From IMG/VR virus record IMGVR_UViG_3300048925_000116, positions 1 through 24,722 of that record: 24,722 bases of DNA; one strand, 5' to 3'. Positions within the stretch are counted from its first letter, which is position 1. Each line of letters begins with the position of its first letter. Positions 23,314-24,722 of the stretch are shown here, in pieces. Both the position numbers and the translations under genes were made by a program. A model generated the notes under the pieces. The model was not told the DNA's origin. It ran no database searches and worked only from the letters and a program-made list of their open reading frames with translations. Source of the DNA: a virus.

Positions 23314-23763
23314 AGTGAAATAAAGCGAGCGCCACGGCTGACGCTATTTTTTACTAAAAAAACATTTCAACGATGAAATAAAAGAATAAATCCCTTTTCC
23401 CATTCAAACCAAAAAATTGCTTACACATCCCAAAACACACCTTACCTGTTAATTCAATTGAATTTTTATTTATGATTTTTTTAAAATAAAATTAAGATGA
23501 TTTTCAAACTTGTTATTCATAATAACATAGAATAAAAGTGCTATTTAATCTCGCCTGACCAGTTAACAGCTTAATTAATAAAGATATTTCATCTTTAGCT
23601 CGTCATTAGCAAACTAGCTTAATCATGATTATTTAATATAAATTCTTATACTCATATCCATTCGCTCTGAAAAGTACATACATCGTAAATGTAGAACGCA
23701 ACGAATGGTGCTTCTTATTGTACCATTCTCGAACCAGATGGATTTCCCATTCAAAGAGATTTT
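23314..23763. other. AT-rich gene-poor stretch with alternative inverted repeats
   Basis: No convincing gene is present in 450 bases. From 23340 to 23657 the DNA is very A+T-rich, unlike the head genes, as in silenced foreign DNA. At the right end three short segments can pair in two ways: CCATTCG (23658-23664) with CGAATGG (23702-23708), or GAATGGT (23703-23709) with ACCATTC (23722-23728). Confidence 0.6.
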
Positions 23764-23937
23764 TTATTCCAGGTACTGTTGACAAACATCCCTCCGCAGA
23801 CCAGTTAATTGGCTTGTAACGGCTTCAATTTACTCTCTGAGACGCCAAAAATCCCGTTCAGCAGCGTCGGAAAGCGTCAATGTCGCATCAACTCATGCGC
23901 TTTCCTGCATTGTCACCGGTATTCGGTGAATGTCTGC
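23764..23937 (-). pseudogene. Decayed C-terminal remnant of a second Rz spanin
   Basis: Read on the minus strand, 58 codons give a sequence ending SDAAERDFWRLRE-stop-IEAVTSQLTGLRRDV..YLE-stop. The AERDxxxLRE motif and spacing match the Rz C-terminus (lambda: AERDYFTLRERL), and an upstream stop lies where lambda has the SGVD segment (stop-VDATL). Two in-frame stops make it non-functional. It has diverged from the intact Rz tail at 24627-24722, so it is not a recent copy. It shows that a lysis cassette boundary once lay here. Confidence 0.78.
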
Positions 23938-23968
23938 TCAAACGATAACGATGATGTACGCGCTTTAA

Positions 23969-24004
23969 GATAAGTCTGAATAGCGCAGTCAGACAAAACT
24001 TATC
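23969..24004. repeat. Bulged inverted repeat, next to a direct repeat
   Basis: GATAA + GTCTGA pairs with TCAGAC + TTATC with a 5-base bulge and a 9-base loop. The right arm overlaps ACAAAACTTAT (23993-24003), repeated exactly at 24037-24047. The arrangement resembles an operator/promoter region before the putative plus-strand RNA. Confidence 0.55.
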
Positions 24005-24049
24005 CCGCGCTTACGCTTGTTAAATATTCGTTACCAACAAAACTTATTA

Positions 24050-24190
24050 TGTCTCATAAGGCAAGAGCGCCTCGCCAGGGCTGATCTCAGGGATGAGGAT
24101 TAACTCCTCTCATCAGTTCTGGCTGGCCCGCTTAAAGCCCATAAAAGCAGAACGGCATATTGAGCCCTACCACGATGGGGCTTTTTTTTC
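24050..24190 (+). ncRNA. Possible plus-strand small RNA in the Rz-flanking insert
   Basis: A segment without a convincing gene can form a long stem-loop: GCCAG (24074-24078) with CTGGC (24119-24123), CTGAT (24081-24085) with ATCAG (24112-24116), and GAGGA (24095-24099) with TCCTC (24105-24109). It ends in a strong intrinsic terminator. No good promoter is visible upstream. The layout, structured RNA then terminator then a small gene, recalls isrK of the Gifsy-1 prophage, but I claim no homology. The 5' end is a guess. Confidence 0.4.
24163..24190 (+). terminator. Strong intrinsic terminator on the plus strand
   Basis: AGCCCTA pairs with TGGGGCT (one G-U pair) around CCACGA and is followed by eight T residues. 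It shows that a plus-strand transcript, opposite to the late genes, ends here. Confidence 0.85.
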
Positions 24191-24302
24191 AGATAAAGAT
24201 TAAACACTGATCAGAGACCACTGGTATACACAAACTACACACTAGTACTATGGGCAAATTCTCATACTTACGCATGCTTTATCTGGCTGTTATTTTTGCT
24301 CG

Positions 24303-24331
24303 TTCAAAGTTTTAGATCTTAACGGTATAAG
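24303..24331 (+). promoter_or_regulatory. Candidate promoter of the 60-aa gene
   Basis: TTCAAA (-35, 4 of 6), a 17-bp spacer and TATAAG (-10, 5 of 6). The leader would carry a perfect GTGGG/CCCAC hairpin at 24350-24364 before the ribosome-binding site. Confidence 0.45.
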
Positions 24332-24405
24332 TCGCCGTATCTGCCACCTGTGGGTTCACCCCACTCGAATGTAGTACAAACGATTCGTCACGAGGAAAGA
24401 CTGTC

Positions 24406-24588
24406 ATGCCTACAGTGAAAGCTATCAGTTTAGAGCAAGCTCATAAGCTGCTTAAGTCCGGAAAACACACGGCGGTCGAGTTAGATTTCGATGTTGATGC
24501 CGATACCTTTTTTGCACTTTCTTCTGAGTATTGTAAGCACGGAGCAAAAATCTCACGACATGAAAATCATTTTGTTATAAAGACGTAA
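24406..24588 (+). CDS. Unrecognised 60-aa protein transcribed against the late operon
   Basis: The product MPTVKAISLEQAHKLLKSGK.. looks like a small alpha/beta domain: an N-terminal helix (SLEQAHKLLKSG), a strand (TAVELDFDV), a second helix (ADTFFALSSEYCKHG) and a final strand (NHFVIKT). GAGGAAA lies 8 bases before the ATG. It is the only clear plus-strand gene in the window and sits directly after Rz, the place where lambda carries the reverse-oriented bor gene. That fits a moron expressed in the lysogen. Its family and function are not recognised. Confidence 0.7.
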   Translation: MPTVKAISLEQAHKLLKSGKHTAVELDFDVDADTFFALSSEYCKHGAKISRHENHFVIKT

Positions 24589-24626
24589 AGAGCAGAAATC
24601 CCAGCGCTTAATTAAGTCTTGTTCAG

Positions 24627-24722
24627 TCAGTCCATACACTGCTCACGGACATATTGTTGCAGGCCCGACAGTTGCTTAGTGACGGTTTCGATTCGCTCTC
24701 TGAGGGTGAAATAATCCCGTTC
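24627..24722 (-). CDS. Rz: Rz inner-membrane spanin, C-terminal end only
   Basis: The last 31 codons before the stop read ERDYFTLRERIETVTKQLSG followed by LQQYVREQCMD. This matches the lambda Rz C-terminus (ERDYFTLRERLITMQKQLEG) with no break. Rz is the inner-membrane spanin that, with Rz1, fuses inner and outer membranes at lysis. The rest of Rz, Rz1 and any endolysin and holin genes lie beyond the right edge. The frame is intact, unlike the remnant at 23764-23937. Confidence 0.9.
   Translation of the reverse strand, partial: ERDYFTLRERIETVTKQLSGLQQYVREQCMD

Noticed and set aside
23354-23428. 24-residue hydrophobic minus-strand frame in the AT-rich gap
   Set aside because: The start has no well-spaced ribosome-binding site, and hydrophobic codons are expected by chance in such AT-rich DNA.
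24017-24050. Sigma70 promoter for the putative small RNA (TTGTTA / TATTAT)
   Set aside because: The elements are 22 bp apart, too far for a normal promoter, and no better -35 sequence is present.
24200-24240. Possible LexA site near CTGGTATACACAAACT
   Set aside because: The right half-site CAG is missing, so it does not satisfy the CTG-N10-CAG rule.

Overview
The window is part of a lambdoid siphovirus genome, most likely a prophage of an enterobacterium. It covers almost all of the late (structural) operon. The evidence is a lambda-type tail module (J, I, K, L, M, tape measure, frameshifted G/GT), HK97-type head genes (terminase, HNH endonuclease, protease/capsid, portal, gp6-like connector, gp10-like) and an Rz-type spanin. 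Nearly every gene is on the minus strand, so the operon reads from right to left. No host gene, integrase, repressor, att site, tRNA or CRISPR is visible. Integration is therefore inferred, and the host genus cannot be resolved.

Layout in transcription order. (1) 24722-24627: 3' end of an intact Rz. (2) 24588-23764: a reverse-oriented insert with a plus-strand 60-aa gene, a plus-strand terminator with structured sequence before it (possible small RNA), and a decayed second Rz tail. (3) 23760-23260: an AT-rich, gene-poor gap ending in a sigma70-like promoter. (4) 23258-21939: a run of very small genes (40 aa Lys/Glu-rich, 48 aa Asp/Pro-rich, 76 aa, a YnfU-like zinc ribbon, a 25-aa membrane peptide, a 78-82 aa protein). 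(5) 21774-18701: an overlapping block of a 225-aa unknown, a two-domain glycosyltransferase, a small glycosyltransferase and an HNH endonuclease. (6) 18700-18552: non-coding, with inverted repeats, the expected cos region. (7) 18551-10147: head genes. These are TerS, TerL, a fused protease-capsid, a 55-aa protein, portal, a repeat-bearing protein with a carbohydrate-binding-like end, connector, head-closure protein, gp10-like protein and tail terminator. The capsid comes before the portal. (8) 10087-1: tail genes. These are tube, G/GT with a -1 frameshift, tape measure, M, L, K, a lipoprotein inserted between K and I, I, and J running off the left edge.

Several late-gene boundaries carry terminator-like hairpins oriented with transcription. 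An antiterminated (Q-type) transcript would explain how distal genes are still expressed, but no Q gene is in the window.

The most unusual parts are the late glycosyltransferase cassette combined with a carbohydrate-binding-like head protein, the internal capsid start in the protease-capsid fusion, the capsid-before-portal order, the hairpin-punctuated operon, and the insert flanked by two Rz tails.
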